Of a stretch of DNA of 64,000 nucleotides, positions 1-19,266 are shown piece by piece. A model generated the notes under the pieces. The model had not been told where the DNA came from, did not search any database, and saw nothing but the letters and a program-made list of their open reading frames with translations. The DNA lies in contig OZ037769.1 in the NCBI GenBank assembly GCA_964035545.1, forward strand, positions 14,688,633 through 14,752,632, written 5' to 3'. The stretch's first letter is position 1, and every line of letters begins with the position of its first letter. The stretch comes from Bugula neritina (taxonomy: Eukaryota > Bryozoa > Gymnolaemata > Cheilostomatida > Bugulidae). The position numbers were made by a program, and so were the translations under genes.

Positions 1-45
1 CAAGCAATTGCCATGCTTCGTAAGTTAAAGTATGCTCATGCTTAC

Positions 46-7203
<7,158 letters not shown>

Positions 7204-7363
7204 TCTTTGAAAATATGTTATCTTATTGGTGCACTGTAAGTGTCCAATGGCAATCAAGTATATTATGATTCAATCAATCATGTCACTTTATGAAGGATTG
7301 TTTTCTTGATTGGTCAATATTATATACATAGTGAAAATTTTAACTATAATATACTTTTCATTG

Positions 7364-7370
7364 TATAAAA
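7364..7370 (+). promoter_or_regulatory. TATA box of P2X-like gene 1
   Basis: TATAAAA lies 45 bp before the ATG at 7415. The flanking bases (ttgtataaaa) are conserved at the same distance in the second copy. This implies a very short 5' UTR without an intron. Confidence 0.6.
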
Positions 7371-7414
7371 GCTAGCATATTATATATAGGTGTTGTCCAC
7401 AATAAGAACCACAA

Positions 7415-8734
7415 ATGGGAAACACAATTCCGGTTCTGAAGGCACAAGATTCTGAATGGTTTGGTTTTGGGTTAACCGCTGCAACTTTTGGTTTCTCATT
7501 TATAAAAGAATTGGTTGATATTTATGATAATTTTCAAATTGGAATCAAGAGGGATAAAGAGGAAAAAATAGCAGCTAGAAATGCTGTAAACGCTGAAAAC
7601 GCTGAAAACGCTGAAAACGACGAAAACATCGAAAACACCGGAAACGCCGAAAATCCTGCAAACTCCGAACACCCTGAAGTCAACAGGGACACATATATAG
7701 AAGCCAAGGATGATTTTAAGTATAGTAAAATTGGTTGTTGCTTGCATTTATTATGGTTGATTCTAATAACAACTGCATCAGCTATATATTTCACCAAAAG
7801 CGAGTCATTTCTCTACGAGGAGGCAGTAGGCGTGAGCAGCACAACAATCAACATCTACGGAGCAGCAAAAGCAGTAAATTTAAAAACCGGAAACATAACA
7901 GTTTGGGATGCAGATGACGTTGTTACACCAGCCCATGTTACAGACCAATTTTTTTTAATGACCAAGCTGATTAAAACTGTTTCTCAAAGAAGAACCATAT
8001 GTACAGATGAACCTTCTTCTTTGAGACCAAAATGTAATTCTGATGATGATTGTGAGTTTTTAAAACTGATAGATTATAGTGACGGATATGCTAATGGAAC
8101 TTGTGACATGGCCAGAGGGACTTGCTATGTCCATGCCTGGTGCCCAGTCGATACTGAACCTACCTCGAATGAATTAGCTGAAGAAATATTAGACGGTACT
8201 GGTAATTTTATTGTACATATAAACACTTCTGTGATTTTTCAGTTTGCATATAGTGGCTTAAAAAGTCCGAACTTTAACAAATATAATTTATGCCTAAATA
8301 AAGGTGATGGAGAAAATAAAACTTGCCCCTTTTTAAGAGTAGAAGATATTGTAAGGAGAGCTTTAGAAAACCGAGAAAATAATCAGTATACTTTTCAAGA
8401 CATAGTCAATCATGGTGGAGTTTTTTCAATTGTAATTGATTGGAAGTGTACGTATGAGAAGGATGCAGTTAGTCCTGAGTGTGATCACTCGTACAGCTTT
8501 CGATTTCTTCAAGGTCAGCGTGGCTATAGCTATACTGATGTGGATCATCAAAGCAAAAACAGTCGACATTTTCGAAAAGAAGTGGGAATGCTGTTTTTTA
8601 CAGAAGTACACGCAAAGGGAAAAGCTCGCTCTTATGTAAGATTGGTATTTAAAAGCGTGGTAGCATTTTTAGCCATAAAAAGTATTGGAACAGTGCACAA
8701 TATTATTCTTAGTATAATAGTTGCCAATTCTTAA
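7415..8734 (+). CDS. P2X-like cation channel, copy 1 (intronless, degenerate ATP site)
   Basis: Single uninterrupted frame of 439 residues. P2X features: two membrane segments (about 106-126 and 409-436), an ectodomain with ten cysteines in the family pattern, the block NITVWDADDVVTPA (like RIWDVADYVIPA of vertebrate P2X), the AWCPV motif, a C-P-F-LR segment, FQDIVNHGGVFSI, SYSFRFL and GKA before the second membrane helix. P2X receptors are trimeric ATP-gated cation channels of the plasma membrane. Residues that contact ATP in P2X4 are mostly replaced: K67 to N146, K69 to Y148, T186 to I266, K190 to N270, N293 to S372, R295 to T374; only the K313 equivalent (K388) remains. The N-terminus is unusually long (about 105 residues), with a conserved hydrophobic stretch near 15-30 and an Ala-Glu-Asn repeat at 57-80. 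The cytoplasmic tail is almost absent. Family sure; ATP gating doubtful. Confidence 0.88.
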   Translation: MGNTIPVLKAQDSEWFGFGLTAATFGFSFIKELVDIYDNFQIGIKRDKEEKIAARNAVNAENAENAENDENIENTGNAENPANSEHPEVNRDTYIEAKDDFKYSKIGCCLHLLWLILITTASAIYFTKSESFLYEEAVGVSSTTINIYGAAKAVNLKTGNITVWDADDVVTPAHVTDQFFLMTKLIKTVSQRRTICTDEPSSLRPKCNSDDDCEFLKLIDYSDGYANGTCDMARGTCYVHAWCPVDTEPTSNELAEEILDGTGNFIVHINTSVIFQFAYSGLKSPNFNKYNLCLNKGDGENKTCPFLRVEDIVRRALENRENNQYTFQDIVNHGGVFSIVIDWKCTYEKDAVSPECDHSYSFRFLQGQRGYSYTDVDHQSKNSRHFRKEVGMLFFTEVHAKGKARSYVRLVFKSVVAFLAIKSIGTVHNIILSIIVANS

Positions 8735-8755
8735 CGTTATTAAAAAAATAAATGC

Positions 8756-8761
8756 AATAAA
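8756..8761 (+). terminator. Polyadenylation signal of P2X-like gene 1
   Basis: AATAAA 22 bp after the stop codon, with another overlapping candidate at 8747-8752. Such a short 3' UTR fits a compact intronless gene. Confidence 0.45.
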
Positions 8762-9817
8762 CTTTGAATGATTGCTTCACGATTGAGAACTACTTGCCTT
8801 CTAACAGATTTATAACTTATTTACAGGATGGAATATCGATGCAGCAACGTTTTGTTAGTTCTTTACGCTATAGTATTACACAGAAAAAGTTATAAAAAAA
8901 AACAATAAATACATACTATGTGTAACAATTTTAATGAAGTGTGTATTGTCCACTGCAACTTGCTTAGATGACCTATAGTAGAACTATATTAGATTTATAA
9001 GTTTGTGTTTCCTGATTCTTTGCAGGAAGTTTCAAGATTTTGGTGATTTATTTGCTGCACATTTTCTATGTAGTATTTAGGAAACAAATAGTATTTTGGT
9101 TACATACCAATTTTAGCTAAAATATGCAAACTAATTTATTATTAAATCACCTTTTTAGCATGCTGCAATAGTTTTTTAGTTTAATAAATGAAATAGAGAA
9201 GTTGGAAACTGAATTTCATTTCTTGCATTTGCTGTATGAGGATTTATTTAACTGTTATTCATCAGTTAAACTTTCAAACAACAAATAGCTGCGGTTATAA
9301 AGACTCACTATTTTGAATATTTCTGTAACTGAAGAATAAATGTCTTGTAATTGAAAATTTTTACCCTAACCTTTGCAACCAGTCTATTTTTATATGCATC
9401 ACAGTTAAATGTACTTGAAATAAGAACATACAGAACGCCAATTAGAATAAACTACACAAATACTTATATAATGATGCCTTAAGAATATAACATATGTTAG
9501 CATATCTAGAAGCTAAGACAAGCTAAAAATATCTTTAAACATGTTATGTAGGCAGCGATGCCAATAATTATGCTGAAGACATAAAATCACTTGCCAGAAG
9601 TGATAAATGTTTATAAACACATCCTTATGTTATGGTTGAATGCAAAGAATGGAGTTAAAAATTAAACTGTTTAGATTAACTGTCTCTATAATATTTACAT
9701 GAAACGTTGCAAACTCAAGAGTTAAATACTAATAGTGTGTTTACACAAATAAAACCTCTGTTATCAACAATGTTTATGGAGTGTTAGTAAGAGCATCAAA
9801 AGTAGTTTGTGACATAT
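8762..9817. repeat. 3' part of P2X tandem unit 1
   Basis: No gene. From about 9350 the sequence is closely matched by about 12790-13270 (shared 'ttgaaataagaacatacaga', 'gccagaagtgataaatg'), showing that the duplicated unit of about 3.5 kb extends well past the coding region. Confidence 0.7.
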
Positions 9818-10374
9818 TGTAGTAGTTTTGTGGGTGATAGAATGAAATCAGGCAGAGAACATAACTCCTTGTTATAGAAAAGACAAGAGAGAGAGGTTGC
9901 CGTGTGCTTGCAGTACTTTATTGTAGCAGTGAGAAGTGTCCAGTATGAGCTCCAGTCCGCAAGTCACTGAAGCTCTAAAATGCCTGTCCTTTTATACTGG
10001 TAGAACAAAGGACCTCTAGAACCTTCCACCGACAGCGGCCCGATGTTCGGCAGGGGATACCGACATTCGTCATGTCGGTAACCGACACTGGAAATATCGG
10101 TAACCGACATTCGGTCTGCCTGCATCCACCTGCCAAAATCGGTCCAACTGTCGGTTGACATGAATCAACAAAAATGAACCCAACCAAGTGTATGCGTATT
10201 GTAACTTGTAATTGGGGGAAAGGGGATTAACTATTTACTATGTTAAAAGCTCAACATTAGCCATAGTGTTTAAGGCATTAGAAAGTTAAGCTACATACTT
10301 AGCTGTGATTACAGTATTTAGACAAATAGCCATAAGTAATGTGTCAAGGGGGATAACTGCTAATATTTACCACA
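9818..10374 (-). mobile_element. Solo LTR of an LTR retrotransposon, 557 bp
   Basis: Starts TGTAGTA and ends TACCACA, with 4-bp target duplications ATAT at 9814-9817 and 10375-10378. The paralogous unit 2 has the empty site (gacatatgtc near 13270), so insertion came after the duplication, or was lost cleanly from unit 2. On the minus strand it has a TATA box (TATAAAAGG, about 9989-9997) and, about 75 bp downstream, AATAAA (9917-9922), the normal U3-R-U5 order. It is more GC-rich than its surroundings, with repeated tgtcggt/accgaca motifs. No internal region remains. Confidence 0.85.
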
Positions 10375-10518
10375 ATATGTCAAGTTAAGAATACCAATGC
10401 AGTAACTTGATACTAATTACATTCCAGTAAACCTTATGGGATGTGAACTATAATATATACCTTCATTATGTATATGTATAATATGGTAACTAAATAGCAC
10501 TGATATGTAACTATATAT

Positions 10519-10722
<204 letters not shown>

Positions 10723-10897
10723 GAAGGATGTGAAGTGTCCTTGGAAATATGTCATCTTATTGGTTCACTAGCCTCCAATGATAATTAAGTATGATTCAAT
10801 CAATCAAGTCCTTTCATGAAAGAATGTTTTCTTGATTGATCAATCGAGATGCCATATATAAAATAGATTGAAAATTTCAACTACATACTTTTTATTG

Positions 10898-10904
10898 TAT
10901 AAAA
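10898..10904 (+). promoter_or_regulatory. TATA box of P2X-like gene 2
   Basis: TATAAAA 46 bp before the ATG at 10950, in the same context as copy 1. Confidence 0.6.
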
Positions 10905-10949
10905 ACTGGCATACTATATTATAGGTATTGTTGAAGAACAGCAGCTGGA

Positions 10950-12239
10950 ATGGGAAACAATATGACCTTTTTGAGCGCAGAAGAGTCTGAATGGTTTGGT
11001 TTTGGATTAACCGCTTTACCTTTTGTTTTATCGTTTCTGAAAGAAATTTTTGACATTAGTGAAAATCTTTGTATTGGAAAGAAGAACAAAGAAAAGGAAA
11101 CGGCAGCTCGTAATGGTGCAACAACCAAAAATACTGAACACTTTGAAGACAAAAAAGAGAACACATATTTGGAGGTTAAGAATAATTTTAAGCACAGTAG
11201 GATTGCTTGTTGCATGCACATTTTGTTGTTTATTATATTATTCGGTGTGTCATTGGTCTATTTTTTCGGAAGTGAGTTGTTTTTCTATGAGGAGGCAGTT
11301 GGCGTGGGCAGTACAACCATCAACATTCATGGAGCAGCCAAAGCAGTTAATCCACACAATGGAAAGCGTACAGTTTGGGATGCAGATGACGTTGTTACAC
11401 CAGCACACGCTACAGACCAGTTCTTTGTAATGACCAAACTGATTAAAACTGTTTCTCAATACAAAACCGTATGTTCAGATGAACCTTCTTCTTTGAAACC
11501 AAAATGTACTTCTGATGATGATTGTGAGTTTTTAAAACTGATAGATTATAGTGACGGATATGCTGATGGAACTTGTGATGTGGCCAGAGGAACTTGTTAC
11601 GTGAATGCATGGTGCCCAGTTGATACAGAGCCTACCCCAGATGAAGAAGTTGAGGAAGTATTAGATGGGACTGGTAACTTTATTGTACATATCAACACCT
11701 CTGTAATTTTTCAGTTTAAGGAAATTGGACTACAAAGTCCGAACTTCAACAAATATAATGTATGCCTAAACAAAAATGATAGAGAATATGGAACTTGCCC
11801 TTTTTTAAGAGTGGAAGATATTGTAAGGAGAGCTTTAGAAAACCGAAAAGGCAATCAGCTTACTTTTCAAGATATAGTTAATCATGGTGGAGTTTTTTCA
11901 ATTGTAATCGATTGGAGCTGCAAGTATGAGAGTAGTGCAGTTAGTCCTAAGTGTAAGCACTCTTACAGCTTTAGATTTCTTCAAGCTCAACGTGTCTATA
12001 GCTATATTGATATTAATCATCAAAACAAAAACAGCCGAATTTTTAGAAAAGAGGTAGGAATGCTGTTCTTTATTGAAGTGCATGCTAAAGGGAAAGCTCG
12101 CTCTTACCAAAAACTGCTGTTGAAAAGTGTAGTAGCATTCCTAGCTTTGAAAAGTGTTGGAACAGTTCAAAATTTTTTGGTTAGCTTGATATCACTTTGT
12201 AAAAATTTTTCAAAGTGTAGTAGAAATGTTGAAAACTGA
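10950..12239 (+). CDS. P2X-like cation channel, copy 2 (intronless, degenerate ATP site)
   Basis: Uninterrupted frame of 429 residues, closely related to the gene at 7415 throughout the ectodomain and both membrane segments. It has the same ten ectodomain cysteines, AWCPV motif and FQDIVNHGGVFSI block. The ATP-contact positions are again replaced (TTINIHG where vertebrate P2X4 has TTKVKG; YSYID where it has YNFRF), and the FRKEVG lysine is retained. The Ala-Glu-Asn repeat of copy 1 is missing, so the N-terminus is shorter, and the C-terminus has about 13 extra residues rich in Lys, Ser and Asn. The start is set by alignment with copy 1 (both begin MGN). The two subunits could form mixed trimers; that is inference. 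Confidence 0.88.
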   Translation: MGNNMTFLSAEESEWFGFGLTALPFVLSFLKEIFDISENLCIGKKNKEKETAARNGATTKNTEHFEDKKENTYLEVKNNFKHSRIACCMHILLFIILFGVSLVYFFGSELFFYEEAVGVGSTTINIHGAAKAVNPHNGKRTVWDADDVVTPAHATDQFFVMTKLIKTVSQYKTVCSDEPSSLKPKCTSDDDCEFLKLIDYSDGYADGTCDVARGTCYVNAWCPVDTEPTPDEEVEEVLDGTGNFIVHINTSVIFQFKEIGLQSPNFNKYNVCLNKNDREYGTCPFLRVEDIVRRALENRKGNQLTFQDIVNHGGVFSIVIDWSCKYESSAVSPKCKHSYSFRFLQAQRVYSYIDINHQNKNSRIFRKEVGMLFFIEVHAKGKARSYQKLLLKSVVAFLALKSVGTVQNFLVSLISLCKNFSKCSRNVEN

Positions 12240-13416
12240 TTGCTGAATGTTAAACGTGAAATGAGTTACAGGTTATAAAGTTAGCTTATCTGCAGCAAAT
12301 TTTTGTCTTGTATACTGAAAAATTTATAAAAACTGAATAATGTATAACTAAGAACAAAAAGTGCTTTGCTAATTGGCAATTTTTCTAGAAATTTAAACTG
12401 CCGTTTGCTTATTGACCTATATTAGCAGAGGTTTGTGACAATAGCTAAATGCTTGTAGATCTTCAATTGCTTATGCAGCAAGTTTTCTGTTTTTGGCAAC
12501 AATTAATGCTATATATCTATATATATGCTTTTTTAGAGATTTAATGAAACAAAATACGTATTCACACTGATTTCTGTTTTAAATAAGAGTAGATATCATT
12601 TAGTCACCTTTTTTAACTTGCTGCAAGAGTCTTTTAACTTCGTAAATAAAATCCAGACAAAAAAAATCGAAGCTTCATTTATTGCATTTCTGGTCTGAGA
12701 ATTGTATTCATTTATCAATCAAACTTTCTAAACACTTCTAATGCACTCATTATTCTGAATATTTCTGCAATTAAGAATCAAAGCTTTGTTAAGCATTTGT
12801 GCCCTATAGTTTGCACCATCGTCTCTTCCCATATGCATCACACATGAATGTACTTGAAATAAGAACATGCAGAACACCAATTAGAATAAACTACACCGTA
12901 TAATAATATTGTCTGTGCAGTGTCTAAAATACTTATATAATTATGCTAGAATATAACATATGTTAGCATATCTAGAAGCTAAGACAAGCTAAAATATACT
13001 TAAATATGTCAAGTAGGCAGCGATGCCTCAATAATTATGCTGAAGACATAAAATCACTTGCCAGAAGTGATAAATGTTTATAAACACATCCTTATGTTAC
13101 GGTTGCATGCAGATACTTGAAGATACTTTTTAAATCAACTGTCTCTATAATGTTTACATGAAACATTGTAAATTCAGAGTTAAATACTAATAGTGTGTTT
13201 ACACAAATGAAGCCTCTGTTATCAACAATGTTTAAGGAGTGTTAGTAAAAGCATCAAAAGTAGTTTGTGACATATGTCAAATTAAAATTACCAATGCAGT
13301 AACTTGATATTTATTACATTCCAGTAAACCTTTATGTGCGTCCATGTATTTATAATATGGTAACTAAATAGCGCTTATATGTAACTATGTACATATATAT
13401 ATACACAAATATACAC
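12240..13416. repeat. 3' part of P2X unit 2 and start of a third, gene-less unit
   Basis: No gene. About 12790-13270 matches the 3' part of unit 1. From 13270 the sequence matches the lead-in to unit 2 (cagtaacttgata, cattccagtaaacct, ggtaactaaatagc). Where unit 2 then has its TG tract and P2X gene, this third copy passes into AT repeats and the ribozyme blocks. Confidence 0.65.
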
Positions 13417-13939
<523 letters not shown>

Positions 13940-13957
13940 ATATATATATATATATAT

Positions 13958-14222
13958 CTCAATCTGTGGACAGCAGCTGTTTCGGGATTTGTCCCCTCAT
14001 CAGCACAGAACAGAGTACCATGGCCCACACCTTCGCAATAGTAGAACTTATAGTTTTACTAAAGCATATTTCAAAGGTGTGTAAACTCAAGCCAGAGTGC
14101 TCAAGTGACTCTAGGGGTCACCTAGAAGTCACGAGCATTGCAAAATGCTAGCAGCTTGAGTTTGTGACCATGGTGAGAGTGCTCAATCATTTAATGTCAT
14201 TGCTGAGCATTAAATGAGAGCG

Positions 14223-14223
<1 letters not shown>
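13958..14223 (-). repeat. Ribozyme-bearing repeat block 2 (266 bp)
   Basis: Essentially identical to block 1. The distance between ribozyme 1 and 2 is 411 bp, the difference from the next spacing (331 bp) being only (AT)n length. Confidence 0.8.
13964..14008 (-). ncRNA. Hammerhead ribozyme, copy 2
   Basis: Same 45-nt sequence and fold as copy 1, with unchanged core and stems. Confidence 0.88.
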
Positions 14224-14653
<430 letters not shown>

Positions 14654-14677
14654 TGTATAAAGCTTTCACTCTCTTAA

Positions 14678-14727
14678 AATATATGATACAGTATATAATA
14701 TATATATTATATACTGTATCATATATT
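14678..14727. repeat. Perfect 50-bp palindrome
   Basis: Two exact 25-bp arms without a spacer (arm begins aatatatgatacagtata). It lies 25 bp after the AT tract that closes the ribozyme array. Confidence 0.85.
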
Positions 14728-15700
14728 CTGTAAGGTGTGCAGGGATAAATTATTTTCCATGAGCACACAACTACTAGGTTCTGTGCTAAGGAAAGTATGA
14801 GAAATAAATTATCTACATATCTGCCATAAAATATGTAACAGTGCTTGAGTTTATTTGTTATAGGCAATGGTAATTTCACCATGCACAGCTTGATAATTTT
14901 ATTTGGAATTTTTGCAGCAGCTTAATTGGCAGCTTTCTTTTTTTTGTAGTGCTCTGTTTTAAAAAATTGGCCAATAAAATATTATATTTATAGATATTTT
15001 ATTTACAGATAAAAAGTACATGCATGCATATACATGTAATAAATAGGGTTTCAATATGATTGGATGCATTACATAAAAATTTTTTTTTGAACACAAGTCT
15101 GAATAGTTTTAAAATTAGGTTTTAAAACATGCATGCATATATTATATATATATATGCAATAAGCGTGACACATTTAAAAAGTACAGATATTTACTGCAAA
15201 TTACACTCTGAGAGCGTTTTGCAGATGCCTATATTTTATGCAGTAAAGAATTGAACAACACATGCATTGAAAAGGTCATGTTCAGTATATGGCCCTCACA
15301 GTATAAAATTATAGATATTCAAATTTAATTTGTTTTAAATACAATATTTATTATAAGAGAGTGAAAGCTTGCAGTGTAATATAGAAACTTCACCAACTTT
15401 AATCAAAGTCCAAAGAAAATCTTAAGGACAAAATATGGTACATAAAGCCATATGATGCTCACTCCAATGAAGTACGAACCATTAAAATATATTTGTACCT
15501 ATAACAGCAAAGATACCACTATTTGGCATGCATCAAATATTTATCAATTTTCATATTAAATATTAGGCAGTAAAAAACATTTATATAGCATTGAATACTA
15601 CTTTCAATATTTTATACATGCCTATGTGAAACAAATGGTTATTAAACTGTGAATGTGTATACAGAGCAGGTCTTAAATAGAAGGCAACTGCATTGGAAAT

Positions 15701-15812
15701 TGTGGGAAGAGGGTAGACTGGTAATTGCCATGGTCGACAAGATGTGCGACTAAAAGGTATATATATTCACTACTCTGCCAGAGGAGATACACCAGTCTGG
15801 AGTCTTCCCACA
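15701..15812. ncRNA. Conserved 112-nt hairpin, copy A (possible structured RNA)
   Basis: Arms 15701-15722 and 15791-15812 are complementary except for three central bases. Inside are a GTCG/CGAC pairing and a CTCT/AGAG hairpin. The segment and its flanks are much better conserved in unit B than the DNA around them. It could be a structured RNA or a MITE end pair; strand is not determined. Confidence 0.35.
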
Positions 15813-16181
15813 AAAATGAGTTGATAGAAACATACTGATAAATTTTCTCAAATAAAATTGAATAGTTTTTCTTACAAATCAATAAAAATGAATATCTTTT
15901 AAATACCATAAGAAATTATATTCATAATTTAAATATCAATATATTAATATTTTCCTTTTAGCCACTATATATAAGTAGGTTATAAGAATAGTAATAGTAT
16001 TAATAAAAGTTGAAAAATTGGCCAATAAAGATTAACTACTGACTCAATCAATTGAGTGAAGCAAAAGCATACCTATGAATATGCAGAAATTCTTTGTATT
16101 ACATGTTTGATAGAAAGCATGCATTTACACATGTTTGCGTAGCTCAGTTTAGTTGATAACATGCAAGCTCTTCGCACTATG

Positions 16182-16355
16182 AAGAAAGTTGGAATAGCTG
16201 CTGCAGCTGGTTTAACTGTCACTGTCTTAGGGTATGCAGTCTATAAGATACTCTCTTTAGCAATAAACTTTTCTCAGCCAATAAGATCTTGCCTACTTTT
16301 AGACAGATCATTTCTACTGGCATTCACCATCGCAGAATATACACTTGTTATTTAA
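16182..16355 (+). CDS. Small hydrophobic frame, copy A (58 codons, uncertain)
   Basis: Starting at the ATG at 16182 the frame begins MKKVGIAAAAGLTVTVLG and has one predicted membrane helix. Unit B carries the same frame (22539-22712) with the same length and no indel. All seven base differences between the two are non-synonymous, which does not favour purifying selection. It may be a micropeptide, an exon of a larger gene, or chance. An upstream in-frame ATG at 16161 is not kept in unit B. Confidence 0.25.
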   Translation, partial: KKVGIAAAAGLTVTVLGYAVYKILSLAINFSQPIRSCLLLDRSFLLAFTIAEYTLVI

Positions 16356-17299
16356 TGTTATGTGTAACTCTTTCATTTTTTTCATTACACAAACCTGGTG
16401 TTCCTGTAATAAAGTGTTTTCATAGCAGCTGTAACAGGATTGAAATTGTTACTTCGTGTCTTACAAGATGTTGCATATGGTTTTTAAGCAGGATACCCCA
16501 TGATGCTGTTTTGGCCAATCAGATTTTGGAAAGCTTCTGCAGACGTTCTTCAAAGATAATTTGATATCAACATCCGCAGTTTTTTTGACAATAATGACTG
16601 CCTGCAAAATATTTACTCATTAAAATCAATATTAAACATCAAATGCTAGTTTTTGGTAAAGCAGGAAAAACAAACATTACAAGCATTAATGTGTATAATA
16701 TTGTAATTTTAAATTATTTCATATATAATTATGATGTCATTAATTTTTGTGTAGTCATTGCTGTTTACATAATTAAATATTTTAGTTTGGTGAATCTACT
16801 ATTGAATTCTACTACATAATATTTAATAGACTGAACTTTGGTTTAATTTCTAACTGTAGAAAATGTTGCAGTGTTTACTTCCTAAACCTAAATATACACA
16901 ACAAAGATTATTTAAGTTTAAAAGTAGCTTTCTTTATAGTTGCAAAACTAAAAAAAGTTGCTATTCAACAACCTGCAGTTTTTATAGTTTCTTTTAAAAT
17001 GATCTTAGAGGTGAAGCTTAAAACACATTTGCATGGTGTATAATGATAATCACACTAATTTCATTACATATTAAGAAAGTTGAGTTAAAGTAAAAGTATT
17101 TTCTGTTGAAATTGCACTGAGAAAAATGTTTCATTTATAGCAATTGTAGCTGAGGCAAATAAAATAAACTAGCTTACAATTTTTCTTCAAAAGTAGTCAA
17201 ATGTGTGCCAGGAACAAATACATTAGTACTATTTACTTATCTTTTAAGGCTATAACAAACAAGATAAAATTTGAAAACTGCAGTAAAAGTGGCCAGCAT

Positions 17300-17455
17300 A
17301 AGGAATAGTATATAATATATTATAGTATACACTATATATAGTATACACTATATAGTATACACTATATAGTATACACTATATATAGTATACAGTATATAGT
17401 ATATTATAGTATCTATAGTATATAGTACGTACTATATATATATTGTATATATATA
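17300..17455. repeat. Palindromic AT-rich tandem repeat
   Basis: Repeated tatagtatacactata motifs of about 16-22 bp, each able to fold on itself. Unit B has only a short remnant at about 23436. Confidence 0.7.
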
Positions 17456-19266
17456 GTTGTACTAGGCCATGCTGCATATACAAGTAAACTACATTATTAT
17501 TATATAAGTAAACTATAAAGTAATAATTACAGTTTTCTTGTTTACTCGAAGTTTGTACAAAACCCTCACTTACCAGAAGCTACACTCATGACTGAGAAGT
17601 GAAAGAAAAGAGACACAACTCATAGTTTATTATTCAAACATGTAAATCAAAATGAATCACTGGGTGATGCGTCAGCTTGTCTTGAATAGAAAAATATTTT
17701 TCAGCAACAGTAAAAATTCAAATATTTTCTTGCAGTAAAATTACCAGTAAATTTTAATGCAAAACTTATTTTGAACATGCTGATGAAAAGGTAATTTTAT
17801 CTAATGAGAATACTTGCACATAAATTACAAACTGATGTAATTGAAAATTCGTTTTATTCACTCAAGATCCGTGTACGACCAAATACAGTGCAAGTGTAAG
17901 TTAAGTGTGAGACTTTATCTATATAATGAAGTTAAAACATATCATATAACATCTACATGTAGATTTACTTACGAGTGTAGCAACAAACTCAGCAGAAAGT
18001 GAACCAACTCTGAGTTAACTGTCTGCAAGATTCATGTCTGTTTTCATATCTTTCAGAGAGATTTGTGACTAAACAGTGGCTTCAAATATTTAATAGTGAT
18101 GTCATTATTTTGTGAGAAGATTCTTCAAATAACTTAAACATGCTGACAATTATAATACATAAAATGTTAGCATAAGTAGATACCTAAACTTTATTGAATA
18201 ATTATAGTATATTATATAAAATAATTTCAGCAATCATGAATAGTCATAGGAATTTATGTTGAAGCTGAAAATAAATGAAAACTCAAAACTTTGTCTAAAA
18301 AGCTATCTTATTGTAGTATATATGCATTAAGGAAATCACTACTGCAGCCAATTGAAGAGTCTTGGGTTTTATAGAGATCATTTATGTTTTGAGATAAAGT
18401 TTAATTTTAATAAATATTAGCAGGTTTTGCATCTTTCAATCAAATAAAATTTAATTTGAAACATAATGGACTCTACTGATTCAAACTCATGCTTGTATTC
18501 AAGAATGCATATAGACCTGAAACAGCAAAAATCAAACTTGCAAACTAAGGTGTGCTTGTGATTATTGCACTAAAAATATTTTGCTTGTACTAACTAAATC
18601 TGACATTGCATAACTACAGAGAACTATTTTTGGAAAGAATCGTTTTGTTAAGTTAATCATATATTACTAAAAATAAAATATTACTAAATAAAAACTTACA
18701 CTCCAAGCATGAAATAAAAAAATCTATAATTTCTTCTCAATACTTTCAGTTTCTATAATAAGAAACAAACAGATCTAGAAAAGCTTTTATAACCTACTAT
18801 AGAGTTCATTGTTTATATAGCATCATATGTTTTTAATGTGTCTACTAACTATATAATCCTTGAACTACTGATGCTGCATGTCATTGTGTATGGAGTCTTG
18901 CACAGTGAGCATATAAAATATACTGGAATCTGTTTAAAGACTTTGACTGACAGGCTTTACCTTCACCAAACTTCAAGGAATAATTTATAAGACATGTCTA
19001 TCAATTGCTTCTTCTCCAATACTTTCTCATTCTCAAAGCTTTCAGCAACCAAATAGCCAGTCTTTATGTTTTGTATTTTGATTTTTAATTTTGCTTTTAT
19101 ACCATTTCCATGGCTTTTTAAGCTACATTTTTCTATGTTTTAGGATTTCGAAGTTTTTTTAAAGCTAAAACCCTTTCAACTTAGTACTTCTGTTTATTGG
19201 CCATGATATCTTTTTAGAGTATTTTAATATTTTATCAAGGTTGAGTAGAATTACTAAAATATCAAG

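Noticed and set aside
7496-7797. Antisense frames over the P2X N-terminus
   Set aside because: Shadows of the Ala-Glu-Asn repeat on the other strand; no family features.
13966-14151. 61-codon frame repeated in each 266-bp block ([11 protein letters not shown] start)
   Set aside because: It runs antisense across the hammerhead core and stems. The block copies are too similar to test for coding constraint, and the RNA structure explains the conservation.
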